Assembly: GCA_026770615.1 (NCBI GenBank)
Contig: MU631309.1
Location: 74,302 to 84,611 of the forward strand
Direction: 5' to 3'
Length of the DNA: 10,310 bases
Origin: Pavlovales sp. CCMP2436
Taxonomy: Eukaryota > Haptophyta > Pavlovophyceae > Pavlovales
Made by a program: the position numbers and the translations under genes. Below, piece by piece: positions 1 to 6,960 of the stretch (position 1 is its first letter; each line of letters opens with the position of its first letter). The notes under the pieces were generated by a model that saw only the letters and a list, made by a program, of their open reading frames with translations, was not told the origin of the DNA and searched no databases.

Positions 1-875
1 TGGAGCTGAGGCGGGATTTTGACCTCCGTGGGCAGGGCAATCCCGTCGTGGTTGTTGATGGCAGCGAGCGTCATGTCGAACTCGTGCTGCGAGTGCGTGT
101 CGTTCACATGGAGCAATGTCTAGCCCTGCTTGGTGTCCTCGAGGTGGAACCGGAAGCTGCACTTGAACCCATGCGCGCTCATGCACGAGGATTTCCGCTT
201 GCCGGTCGACGTCGAGCTCGTCGCCTTGCTGAACGAGCAGTAGAGGTAGCCCTTGCGGCCAGCTTTGGTCGTGGCCGCCTTGATCTCGCTCCACCTGAAG
301 AGCTTGAAGTCCTTGCTCGACGCCCACTGTTGCAGCGCGGCTCGTGCATGCTCGAACGACTCCCACGGACCCACCGGCAGGTCGTCGGGGCGGTCGACCA
401 CCGTGCGGAACAGCGCGTCGACCACCTCGAATGAGCGGCGCACGTCCGCGGGCGCCCCATCTGGGGCAGCAGCCGGGCCAGCAGCCGGAGCCGGCGTCGT
501 GCGCTGCGGAGCCGGCTCGAGCGACGAGCTGCCCGGCGACGGCACAGGCGGCAGTCCTCCGCCCGGCGAGCGGGGGCGCAGCGTGTCGAGGCGCGGCGAG
601 CTGTGCAGCGACGGAGCGAGCGTCGAGCGGAGCGGCGACGCCGCCGGCGAGTTGTGCAGCGACCGAGCGAGCGACGAGCGGAGCGGCGACGCCGCCGGCG
701 AGTTGAGCGGCGGCCGAGCGAGCGACGAGCGGCGTGGTGACGCCGCCGGCGAGGCCACGCGCGACAGCGCCGGGCGGTGCGTCGAGGGGAGCGCCTCGGT
801 GGACGGCTGCGATGAGGGCGCGCCGCGCGCCGCCGCCGCCGGCCCGCTCCTGCCGAGGCCCAAGAACGCGAACAT
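1..875 (-). pseudogene. FAR1/MULE-transposase-like N-terminal zinc-finger protein, partial, one in-frame TAG
   Basis: The first ATG in frame is at 873-875 and opens with MFAFLGLGRSG. An upstream GTG at 962 is less likely. Residues about 25-170 are rich in Ser, Ala and Pro and include three 17-residue repeats. The following stretch looks globular: FEVVDALFRTVVDRPDDLP, then a WESFEHA...LQQWAS...FKLFRWSE segment, then YCSF...SSCMSAHGFKCSFRFHLED. This order (short helix, Trp/Phe-rich strand, spaced Cys, then a basic CxF segment) resembles the N-terminal DNA-binding region of FAR1 and Mutator-like (MULE) transposases; that is family knowledge, not a search result. A TAG at 120-122 follows DTKQG, but the same frame continues open to position 1 with a His-rich stretch (LLHVNDTHSQHEFDM) that fits the same domain. 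So the TAG looks like a nonsense mutation in an otherwise intact frame. The rest of the gene lies off the left edge. It could be a host gene or a transposase remnant. Confidence 0.5.
601..753 (-). repeat. Three 51-bp tandem repeats inside the FAR1-like gene
   Basis: Units lie at 601-651, 652-702 and 703-753. Each ends in GACGCCGCCGGCGAG (plus strand), with few differences between units. On the minus strand each unit encodes 17 residues beginning SPAASP. The period is a multiple of three, so unit gain or loss keeps the reading frame, which supports coding origin. Confidence 0.85.
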
Positions 876-970
876 CGCGTTGCGCTCGCTCTGCGCAGCG
901 CTCTGCCAAGTGCGGGCGCAGAGCTGCCAAGTGCGAGGCCTGCGAAGGTCTCCGAGTAACACGCTGGCAC

Positions 971-1047
971 GGAGACGGTCTCCGAATTAGAGACCGTCTT
1001 GGGCTCGCCATTCCGAGACTGACTCGAAATTAGACGGGCTCGCATTA
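971..1047. repeat. Hairpin and decayed direct repeat upstream of the FAR1-like gene
   Basis: Perfect 10-bp arms AGACGGTCTC (973-982) and GAGACCGTCT (990-999) flank a 7-base loop. A competing smaller hairpin, GGAGAC-G-GTCTCC, lies at 971-983. An imperfect direct repeat follows: a GAATTAGA...GGGCTCGCCATT stretch (984-1012) returns as GAAATTAGA..GGGCTCGCATT (1024-1047). The site lies about 100 bp upstream of the minus-strand ATG, so it would fall in its 5' UTR or promoter. No function is assigned. Confidence 0.6.
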
Positions 1048-1171
1048 CGGGAGCCGCGTCGCCTCTCCACCACGATCCTTGCTCGTCGTCGCATCGCGCC
1101 GCCGCGATCCTGCGCATAATTACAACAAAACATACACGCAAAAAACCTCCGTATAGCCTGAACCTCGCTAT

Positions 1172-1197
1172 GCTGTACCCGCCAATGCGGGTACAGC
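1172..1197. repeat. Perfect 11-bp inverted repeat with 4-base loop
   Basis: GCTGTACCCGC (1172-1182) and GCGGGTACAGC (1187-1197) are exact reverse complements around the loop CAAT. The stem is GC-rich and would be a stable hairpin in DNA or RNA. No T-tract follows, so it is not a bacterial-type terminator. It lies between the FAR1-like gene and the tandem-repeat field; apart from this hairpin I see nothing in 1048-1264. Confidence 0.7.
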
Positions 1198-1264
1198 CTA
1201 GCATGTGGCTTGGTGTGTGTCGGCTATCCTATTCCTTGTCTTAGGAAGGGTGCGGCCTCGCGTT

Positions 1265-1580
1265 GTCTATATATCAGAGCAACCCCCCCCTCCGCACTCA
1301 CACCCAAGCGGAAACCAAATTAAATATCGGAGCGAACAGTCGAGCAGTCAGAGTACCCTACCCCCCCCGCATTCACACCCAGGCGGGTGGGAGATTGCAT
1401 ATCGGTGCGAGCAGTCGAGCAGTCGAGCAGTCAGAGCACCCCCTCCCCTCCCGCACATGCACCCAAGTGGTAACCAAATTGAATATTGGAGCGAGCAGTC
1501 GAGCAGTCGAGCAGTCAGAGTACCTCCCCACCCCGAAATCACACCCAGGCGGGTGGGATATTGAATATCGCAGTGCTAGT
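1265..1580. repeat. Tandem repeat of about 75-84 bp with alternating A and B units
   Basis: The anchor CACCCAAG or CACCCAGG occurs at 1301, 1376, 1460 and 1542, giving spacings of 75, 84 and 82 bp. Units alternate. Type A (1301, 1460) continues into AACCAAATT.AATAT. Type B (1376, 1542) continues into GCGGGTGGGA. The repeat is therefore a two-unit higher-order array. Inside it, the 8-bp motif CGAGCAGT is itself repeated one to three times per unit, which explains the length differences, and C-rich runs separate the units. Open frames across it are low-complexity translations of the repeat and are not called as genes. Confidence 0.75.
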
Positions 1581-1630
1581 AGTTTCTACAAATACTGATA
1601 CCTAGATAATTAACTACGTCTAAGCGCAGT

Positions 1631-1730
1631 GCTCTCATTGGCTCCTGCGTTTGGGCTCCTGGGAGTGGGCCAATGAGAGCCCTCCAGGGTGTACCCCCCG
1701 GGGGGTGTGGCGAAAGTGCTGGCACTCTCG
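1631..1730. repeat. Cluster of three inverted repeats just upstream of the 5' LTR
   Basis: (i) GCTCTCATTGGC (1631-1642) and GCCAATGAGAGC (1669-1680): perfect 12-bp arms carrying a CCAAT motif on each strand. (ii) ACCCCCCGGGGGGT (1693-1706): a perfect 14-bp palindrome. (iii) CGAAAGTGC (1711-1719) and GCACTCTCG (1722-1730): 9-bp arms with one mismatch around a 2-base loop. The last one ends 20 bp before the LTR. It could be a promoter region, a foldback remnant or chance; nothing else is visible here. Confidence 0.6.
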
Positions 1731-1750
1731 ATGGGCATCTCCACGTTCAG

Positions 1751-1999
1751 TGTGTCAAGGTAATCTGACACTGGTCAGATTTACCTGACGCGATCCTCCC
1801 GGACTCTCACTCCAGGACATTCGCAGTCAGGCTAAGATAGCAAAGAGCTTGTCTTCTCCAAGAAGATAAGTTTCTATGACTAAACTTCAGTCGTTTTATT
1901 CTAAATCAATCTATTCTTGGATCACTCTAGCTCCCGTCGACAGCCCTCGACGGCGCTTCACTCCGGACCCCTGCACCACCGCAGAAGTACCTCAACACA
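1751..1999 (+). repeat. 5' LTR (249 bp)
   Basis: It begins TGTGTCAAGG and ends CCTCAACACA, which are imperfect inverted ends (8 of 10 pair), with the canonical TG...CA. It matches 9007-9255 along its whole length without gaps. A hairpin near the start pairs GGTAATCTGAC (1759-1769) with GTCAGATTTACC (1774-1785) with one bulge. No clear TATA box is seen; an AT-rich stretch at 1860-1920 is the likeliest core promoter or polyadenylation zone, by inference only. Confidence 0.93.
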
Positions 2000-2106
2000 A
2001 ACGTTTGAGATCGTGCGTATCTCCGAAACCTCGCGATCACTAACTCCTACGAGTTCGATCGCCGCGCGACGCCACCGCCTCGCCAACAAGAGCACGCGTT
2101 CTCATC
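2000..2106 (+). other. Leader between 5' LTR and gag
   Basis: This 107-bp untranslated stretch is where the tRNA primer-binding site should be. No TGG-initial match to a tRNA 3' end is visible directly after the LTR, so either the element uses an unusual primer (for example an internal tRNA fragment, as in Drosophila copia) or the site has decayed. An open frame from 1917 to 2135 crosses the LTR edge and is not considered real. Confidence 0.5.
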
Positions 2107-4673
2107 ATGCTCAACCTCAGCCAGCCCAAGGTTGACGCGCGCGCCAAGGGCGCGACGCTCAAGAACCCTACCGACATCATGAACAAGGAGACCCTGGTCA
2201 AGGTCCTCTACCCGGCGACGCAGCGCTACATCGCGCTCTCCCGCTCCATGAAGGGGCTCTCTTCAGACATCGTCGAGCTCCCAGCGGCTGGAGAATTCCT
2301 TTCCTTTCGGCTTCGGACGCCCGCCGAGTTCATCGAATACATGCGGCTCCACCCCGGCACGCTCTCGGTCAACACGGCCGTCATCCCCGCGGCCGACCGC
2401 GCAGACGACGACATCGTCAATGCGCACTTGGAGATCGTCTACGCCAACTCCGCCGAGATCTACGGGCAGGCGTTGAGCTACAAGATCGACGACTCGATCC
2501 TGGACTTGATCAAGTGCCAGATCTCCACCCACGACCCGGACGAGATCACCTCCAGCTACCTCTCTGCCTCGCAGATCCTCAACTCCATCGAGCTCGTCAA
2601 CGCCAACAAGAGTGTCAAGGCTCACGTCGGCGACCCCTACAAGTTTGCGACAGCAGTCGTCAGCATGCATGACTCAGCGTCATTGACCTCTGGTGCTCAG
2701 ATCCTCTCCGCCGTCCATCACCTCAAGCAGCTCTACGAGCCGCTACTCGACTTGGACCCAGCGGCGTTCGAGCAGATCATCCAGCTCAGCTCGATCACGT
2801 CGACGCCCTCGCTGCACTTCCTGCTCGCCCAGACCAATCAGCTCACCCTCGACGCATTCTCGAGGCCTGATGCGCGCGCGCGCTTCACGAATGAGCTGAG
2901 CAAGTTCATCGCCCCGCAGCGCGCAGCCCGCGCGCCGCCCGCTCACCCACCCAGCCACAACGCACTGGTCAAGATGCAGGCGCTGGTAGCCAAGCCAGAG
3001 CTTGGAGGCGCCAAGAACTACAAGCAGATCCCCCGCAACAAGCTGTACAAGGGCGCCGCCCGTCATCAGCTTTCATGCGAGCACTGCTGCAAGAAAGAAG
3101 ACCGGCCACACAGTCGTAGACTGCTGGCAATTGAACGGCTTCCCGCCCAAGAACAAGCAGCCGATCACGGTCAACTCTGGGCAGGCCGCCGCCAAGCGCG
3201 CGGCCAACTACGCGATTCAGACGCGCGAGCCGCACGAGCACTCCGGTATGGCCACGCTCACGGCTCAGTTCAACGAGGACCTACGCGCTCACGGCGCGTC
3301 GCTCGAGAACAACTTGCTGCGCCGCCACTCTCTCGAGACCGACGCGCACCTGCCGCTTTGAGATCTACGAGCGCATGCCGCCCGAGATCAACGAGCACCT
3401 GACGCTCGAGATCTACGACCGTATGCCGCCCGAGATCAACGAGCACCTGACGCTCGAGATCTACGACCGTATGCCGCCCGAGATCAACGAGCACCTGACG
3501 CTCGAGATCTACGAGCACCTGTCGCCCGAGACCATCGCGCACATGCCGCTCGAGACCACCGCGCACATGCCGCTCGAGACCAACGCGCACCTGTCGCCGC
3601 CCGAGGCCATTGCGCACACGGCGCTCCTGGCCAACATGCTCACGCACTCGATGCCGCTCTCGCCCAACACGACCACACAGTGCCTCGCCGAGGACTGCAG
3701 CGAGCAGGCGACGCGGTGCATCCTCGGGCAAGGAGACGGACCATACTGCGAGGACAACAACTACCACTTCGAGCAGTACCTCGTCACCCAGAAGAACCTC
3801 TACTCGGGCAGTGCGTTGATGACCAACCCGACCACCAAGCTCAACTCCGAGACGTACGCCGTCACACAGCGCGACGCTAGTGGCGAGCCGACCTCGTACA
3901 ACTTCAACAACGACCCGCTTGACGATGACATCACCAATCGCCTGCGCGTCTCCGGCATCCTGTCTGGGCAGATCATGGACGACTCCGAGATCTACCCGAC
4001 CAAGTGCTGCGCGCCGAGCTGCATCGCTCGCGCATCTGTCGGCGTCTACCAGCGCTCGACCGGCCTGTTCAAGTACACATGCACCTTCGAGGACTGCCGT
4101 GACCAGGCCAAGGACATGTCCAACTGCAAGCGCACTGCGCGCTTCGCCACCGCCAAGCTCATCTCCATCCAAGACGGAGAGCCGCCGAGCTTTGGCACGG
4201 TGACAAGGACAACTTCGTCTGCAAGGACTGCAGCACAGTAGCTTACGAGTGCTGGGAGTGTGTCCTGGTCGGCAACGACCGCCTGCGCTGCCGCAACTGC
4301 ACCCTCGGCTACTTCTGCAAGCCGTTCCACACGCCAAGGGCCTACTACATACACTGGACCCTGGCCTACGCTGCTGCCGGCGCTGCACAGCAAGCCGCAG
4401 CCGCACCCAGCCACATCGACGCCACCGCCGACTCACAAGCCGTCGCCTGAGGAGGACACGTACACCTCAATGCAAGCCGCCGAAGCCGCCTCCGCCTCCA
4501 CACAACACTACGACATCGCCGCCATCGCAGAACATTCTGACGACGCCACTGCCTGCACCAACAACATCTCCTCCGCCATCGCCGATCACATCGCCACAGC
4601 ACTTCGCGCTCGCCAGCTCGCAGCCGCCGATGCAGCCGCAATCGATCAACTCTCTGCTAACTACAGATTATAA
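2107..4673 (+). pseudogene. gag: Copia gag, expanded with octapeptide repeats and Cys-rich region, frameshifted
   Basis: Gag forms the virus-like particle and binds element RNA. The first ATG is 2107; a second in-frame ATG is at 2179. Residues 1 to about 325 are an alpha-helical-looking capsid region. A CCHC zinc knuckle follows at about 3076-3124 (CEHC, then KKTGH, then DCW). One extra base at about 3088-3095 shifts the frame from 1 to 2 inside the knuckle. At 3357-3360 an extra T (CTTTGAG where repeat units have CTCGAG) shifts from frame 2 to 3 and creates the TGA at 3359. At about 4190-4200 the frame returns to 2 (reading DKDNFVCKDC) and at about 4440-4460 goes back to 3, ending at TAA 4671-4673. 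C-ending codons run through all segments, which supports one ancestral frame. After the repeats come cysteine-rich blocks (3680-3770, 4005-4130, 4220-4335), the last with three CxxC pairs, vaguely like ZZ or RING folds. Copia Gag proteins usually stop soon after the knuckle, so this extension is unusual. Confidence 0.75.
3360..3606 (+). repeat. Gag octapeptide tract: 48-bp tandem repeats grading into 24-bp repeats
   Basis: Three near-identical 48-bp units start at 3375, 3423 and 3471, each encoding 16 residues from MPPEIN to IYDR or IYEH. Each unit is two related octapeptides (DRMPPEIN and EHLTLEIY), and the tract continues as diverged octapeptides (EHLSPETI, AHMPLETT, AHMPLETN, AHLSPPEA). 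The same pattern is detectable just upstream in frame 2 (LETDAHLPL), which shows that a frameshift cuts the tract. The minus strand is also open here, but only as a shadow of the repeat. Confidence 0.85.
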
Positions 4674-4674
4674 A
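4671..4674. repeat. Left copy of the TAAA target-site duplication
   Basis: TAAA immediately precedes the left inverted repeat and recurs at 5315-5318 after the right one. The first three bases are also the TAA stop of the gag frame, so the insertion landed at the very end of the preserved gag reading frame. Confidence 0.75.
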
Positions 4675-5314
4675 CGGTCCCAACCCTGAGCCTTATCCTA
4701 TTCAATCCTATATTATAGGATGGGGCCGCACGGTCGCCGTGTATCTCTATTTCGTTCTCTTGAGCTGAGCCTTGGAACGTAGGGTCTCAAGACGCCAATA
4801 AAAAGCCTCGAACCTTCAGGAGTTCCTCAATAACTAATTTAGCATACCTAATTAAATGCCAACATTAATTGATTTAAAATATCCTATTAGATAGGATATT
4901 GGCCAGGTTTGGCCAACAAGATAGCAACTAAGTGGTCACGTGGCGGCACCAGGGGCGAGTAGGACACATCTGAGGGTGTCTAGACTGCCCCACACACCAC
5001 GGCGAGCACCCCCTCCGCTCTGAGCAGGTCCGCGTCGATGCGCTGATAAGCTGCTGGCACGTGCGCCCACGTGCCCGAAATTCGGCCCCCATGCTGAAAT
5101 TTCTAAAAAAAAATGAGGATTTCAAGAGATCATAACAGACAAACGGAGGCCGCATCGTCAATCTGATTGATTCCTGGCTATCCCCATGTCGTTCCGTCTA
5201 TGGCGATGGGCGGCACCCTAGGTCCCCGCCGCGCGGTTCGTCGGCTACAGCGTGACGAACCTATCCTATTAGATAGGCTCTACATCCTTTCGGATAGGTT
5301 CAGGGTTGGGACCG
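4675..5314. mobile_element. Nested non-autonomous DNA transposon (MITE-like, 640 bp) with TIRs and TAAA duplication
   Basis: The terminal inverted repeats are CGGTCCCAACCCTGA (4675-4689) and its exact reverse complement (5300-5314), with looser similarity further in. TAAA directly flanks both ends (4671-4674 and 5315-5318), as expected for a 4-bp target duplication. Three palindromes with the core ATCCTAT-3 bases-ATAGG lie inside: 4705-4721 and 5263-5277 near the ends, and 4878-4900 internally. A further hairpin, GGCACGTG (5056-5063) with CACGTGCC (5068-5075), carries two CACGTG motifs. Base composition is much richer in AT at 4830-4900 than in the host element. No transposase or other credible protein is encoded, so it would need a transposase from elsewhere. 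A 4-bp duplication is known for superfamilies such as Sola and Ginger, but the family is not assigned. Confidence 0.85.
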
Positions 5315-5318
5315 TAAA

Positions 5319-6223
5319 GGTAAGTTCTAACACAACACTGTTAACTTCCCTATCCCAAAAGTCCACGTCGGCGCCTCCTCCGCCAAAAGAATCTTCCCTG
5401 ACGCCGCCTCTTCAGCCGATTCCCGTGACGACGCTGCCTCCGCCGCAGCACCCCAAGAGCAACCTGCCCACTGCGTCGCTCAGACCTTCATGGCTGACCG
5501 GCCAAGCGCGCTTGCCGATCTTCACCTGCAAGCCTGCTCAGCACCTCCTCACGGCCTACAGCGTGACCGTGGACAAGGAGGACAAGCACTCCTCGGCGCC
5601 CATCAAGACGCACGACAAGTTTGTCTTCGACGCCATACTCGACTCGAGCTGCTCCGTCAGCATGCTTGTCGACGAGAGCTGGGGACTCATCACAGACCCA
5701 CAGCCGACCAAGGCCAGCATCTTAGTGGCCAACCGCGCAGCTATGCAAGCTGTGCACAGCGGCCTCATCTCCGTCACGTTCACAGACGACGTCAGCGGTT
5801 ACTTACGAGTTGACTTCATCGACACGCTCTCCGTGCACGACCTGGAGACACCGCTCATCTCAGTCCGCTTGCTGGTAGCTCAAGGCTGCTTCATCATCTT
5901 CGACGTCAACGGTGGCTCCCTGAAGTCCATCATGTCGACTCGGCGCACACAGATCAAGTTCGGCATCGATCACCTCATCAAGTGCTCAGTCAACGTGCCG
6001 CTCGACTACACGCCGATCATCCACAAGGCGCTCTCTGCTAACCTCTCGCAGGAGACGGGCCCGCTTCAACCACGCAAGCCGCCACGCCGTACGCCGCACG
6101 ATCGCTCAGCACCCTGACATCGCCGGCGTCGAGGCCAAGCCCGAGATCTTCTCTGAGTCTGACGTCGCGCGGATGAAGGCCCTACCCTTCAACGGCACGC
6201 GCACTCCTTCGACTCGACCGTTC
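5319..6223 (+). pseudogene. pol: Copia pol: aspartic protease and pre-integrase linker, degenerate
   Basis: This is the pol N-terminal part after the nested insertion. The frame is open from inside the insertion (ATG 5167) to TGA 6115-6117, but the first 50 or so residues come from transposon DNA, so that ATG is not the native start. A Pro/Ser-rich stretch is followed by the protease core FDAILDSSCSVSMLVDE; the catalytic Asp codon is 5641-5643. Retropepsin-like proteases need D-S/T-G; here the Gly position is Ser (AGC), which should inactivate the enzyme. Downstream hydrophobic strands (ISVRLLVAQGCFIIFDVNG) fit the rest of a protease fold. Around 6050-6115 the frame changes from 1 to 2, continuing as FNHASRHAVRRTIAQHPDIAG and ARMKALPF. 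That is where copia elements carry the HHCC zinc finger and the conserved PF before integrase; the H-x3-H is visible, the Cys pair is not. Confidence 0.75.
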
Positions 6224-6237
6224 GAGATTAGAGATTA
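6224..6237 (+). repeat. 7-bp tandem duplication GAGATTA x2 breaking integrase
   Basis: GAGATTA at 6224-6230 is immediately repeated at 6231-6237. The duplication moves the frame from 2 to 3 between PFEI and IHSDVLGP, the conserved entry into the integrase core. A 7-base direct duplication fits replication slippage or the footprint of a lost insertion. Confidence 0.8.
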
Positions 6238-6960
6238 TCCACAGCGACGTGCTCGGGCCGATCAACGGCCTCCCTCCTCACGTCGCGCGCTTTGCCATCG
6301 TCTTCAAGGACGACTTCACGGCATACACCAGCATCTACATGATGCACGTAAAGTCCGAGGCGCCTGCAAAGCTGCAGCTCTACCTCGACGAGATGGGAGC
6401 CAACTCCCTTCAGCACCGACTCGCAGGCGCAAAGCTGCACCTCGACGGCGCGTCGGAGCTCACTTCCTCGGCCTGGACGGCCGTCTTGCGCAAGTATGAT
6501 GCTCATCGACGAGGTTTCGGTCCCATACAACCCCCAGACCAACGGCGTCGCAGAGCGCACCTTTGGCACCCTCATCCCCGACGTGTGCGCAATGCTCAAC
6601 GCGTCCGGCATGTCGCCTCGCTGGTGGAGGTGGGCTATCAAGTCCGCTGCGTGGACGCGCAACCAGCTCACCTCTCCAGGTGACAAGCTCTCGCCATACG
6701 AGAAGCTCTTTGACAAGGCGCCCGACCTGTCAAATCTCCGCATATGGGGGTGCCCAGTGGCATATCTACGGCAAGCCCCGCGCGACGCCACCGGCAAGTT
6801 CGGACCGCGTGCGCTCCATGGCAACTTCGTCGGGTATTCCTCTCGGGCATCTTCGAAAACGGCCAGCTGCGCCACCCCCTCGGATACGTTCTAGTCACAG
6901 CCGACAACGTCATCACGGTCTCTCGGCATGTGCTCTTCAACAAGTCCACCATCGCCGACA
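6238..6960 (+). pseudogene. pol: Copia pol: integrase core, frameshifted
   Basis: Integrase inserts the cDNA into the genome using a D,D-35-E catalytic triad. All three residues are visible: Asp in IHSDVLGPI (codon 6246-6248), Asp in LHLDGASELTSS (6444-6446), and Glu in NPQTNGVAERTFGTL (6553-6555). The motif FKDDFTAYTSIYMM between them is typical of copia. The C-terminal block with LSPYEKLFDKAP, LRIWGCPVAYL and GNFVGYSS is the conserved copia segment after the core, ending in VITVSRHVLFN. Frames change from 3 to 1 at about 6480-6495 and from 1 to 3 at about 6830-6840, so no intact protein can be made although the active-site residues survive. The triad spacing is within the usual range once the frame changes are allowed for. 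Confidence 0.88.

Noticed and set aside
1205..1598. Open frames in the 80-bp repeat
   Set aside because: Overlapping frames on both strands are open; the translations are low complexity and change register with the CGAGCAGT copy number.
2050..2066. tRNA B-box-like GTTCGATC in the leader
   Set aside because: No A box at the right distance and no cloverleaf; chance match.
3270..4436. Long minus-strand open frame opposite gag
   Set aside because: It translates the antisense of the octapeptide repeats and has no domain; the plus strand carries the zinc knuckle and better codon bias.
5320..5361. Possible mini-intron (GTAAGT with a CTAAC-like branch site)
   Set aside because: It is only about 42 bases and divisible by three, with no clear acceptor; its removal would not repair any frame.
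5167..6117. Intact open frame with ATG at 5167 reading into the protease
   Set aside because: The ATG and the first 50 or so codons lie inside the nested transposon, so this start is a by-product of the insertion, not the native pol start.
3088..6840. Programmed ribosomal frameshifting to join gag and pol
   Set aside because: There are too many shifts, in both directions, several inside conserved domains, with no slippery heptamer and pseudoknot pattern noticed.
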